The notes beneath the pieces are model-generated. The model worked only from the letters and a program-made list of their open reading frames with translations, made no database searches and was not told the origin of the DNA. Positions 4,766-5,034 of a stretch of DNA of 5,034 bases are shown piece by piece; position 1 is the first letter of the stretch, and the number at the start of each line of letters is the position of its first letter. Source of the DNA: Saprospirales bacterium (GTDB taxonomy: Bacteria; Bacteroidota; Bacteroidia; Chitinophagales; Saprospiraceae); contig PWJP01000216.1 of the NCBI GenBank assembly GCA_003559985.1, positions 1 through 5,034 on the forward strand, read 5' to 3'. The translations under genes and the position numbers were made by a program.

Positions 4766-5034
4766 ATGAATAGACGAAATTTTACCGATTCGGTTTTGAT
4801 GGTCAGACCGGCTAATTTTGGTTATAATCCAGAAACAGCTGAGAATAATGCCTTCCAAAGTAAAGAGGGAGCAGATAAAACCACCACTATAAAAAACAGG
4901 GCCCGGAGGGAATTTGATGAATTGGTGCTTCGACTAGAAACTGCCGGCGTCAATGTATTGGTTCACGATGACAATCCCGTACCTGAAAAACCGGATGCGG
5001 TATTTCCCAACAATTGGTTTACCACCCACGAAAA
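4766..5034 (+). CDS. ctlX: citrulline hydrolase / amidinotransferase-family protein (CtlX type), 3' end outside the window
   Basis: The first 89 residues of a guanidino-group-modifying-enzyme superfamily protein, running off the right edge. Two conserved blocks identify it: VLMVRPANFGYNPETAENNAFQ (10-31), the N-terminal strand and loop of the CtlX group, and KPDAVFPNNWFTTH (75-88), its substrate-side FPNNW motif. ARREFDELVLRLETAGVNVLV (46-66) is the intervening helix and strand. CtlX proteins are annotated as citrulline utilisation hydrolases, thought to give ornithine, carbon dioxide and ammonia. The catalytic His and Cys lie in the missing part, so activity cannot be judged. The ATG at 4766 is chosen because the family motif begins 10 residues later; a purine-rich AAAGGAAG (4748-4755) lies 10 nt before it. 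It stands alone after a 409-bp gap. The exact reaction is a family-level inference, as related amidinotransferases share these motifs. Confidence 0.85.
   Translation, partial: MNRRNFTDSVLMVRPANFGYNPETAENNAFQSKEGADKTTTIKNRARREFDELVLRLETAGVNVLVHDDNPVPEKPDAVFPNNWFTTHE

Overview
The window looks like chromosomal DNA from a member of the Bacteroidota, probably a Cytophagia/Cytophagales-type environmental bacterium. The lineage is inferred from the Bacteroidota-style MiaA, SUI1-family and CtlX-type sequences and from several promoters of the TTTG-N(about 20)-TAnnTTTG class used by the Bacteroidota primary sigma factor. Base composition is moderate, Shine-Dalgarno sequences are weak or absent, and the housekeeping genes are singly arranged. 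No plasmid, phage, CRISPR or IS structure is visible.

Left block (1-1336, minus strand): the N-terminal 112 residues of an Rpn/PD-(D/E)XK nuclease-family 'transposase' run off the left edge. It lies 86 bp downstream of miaA, the tRNA dimethylallyltransferase. A perfect 9-bp-arm inverted repeat lies between them. An 81-bp divergent gap separates miaA from the next gene.

Middle block (1418-3972, plus strand): a secreted protein that can be laid out as a textbook 8-stranded outer-membrane beta-barrel; then cysH, an assimilatory APS reductase with all iron-sulfur and catalytic cysteines; then an extended-SDR NAD-dependent sugar-nucleotide epimerase/dehydratase. The barrel gene and cysH each have a recognisable -7 box just upstream. 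The epimerase lies 92 bp after cysH with no convincing promoter of its own.

Right block (3985-5034): a SUI1/eIF1-like (YciH) translation factor on the minus strand converges on the epimerase, with 12 bp between the stops. A 409-bp non-coding gap follows, then the first 89 residues of a CtlX-type citrulline hydrolase/amidinotransferase-family protein, cut by the right edge.

The most notable non-coding signal is in that gap. On the minus strand, a close match to the Bacteroidota promoter (TTTTG-N20-TATCTTTG) is followed about 70 nt later by an intrinsic terminator (9-bp stem plus six T). Together they outline a possible small RNA, or an attenuated leader for the downstream yciH gene, that no coding feature explains. 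I did not find a recognisable defence, secretion or other multi-gene novel system here; most of the window is ordinary core genome.
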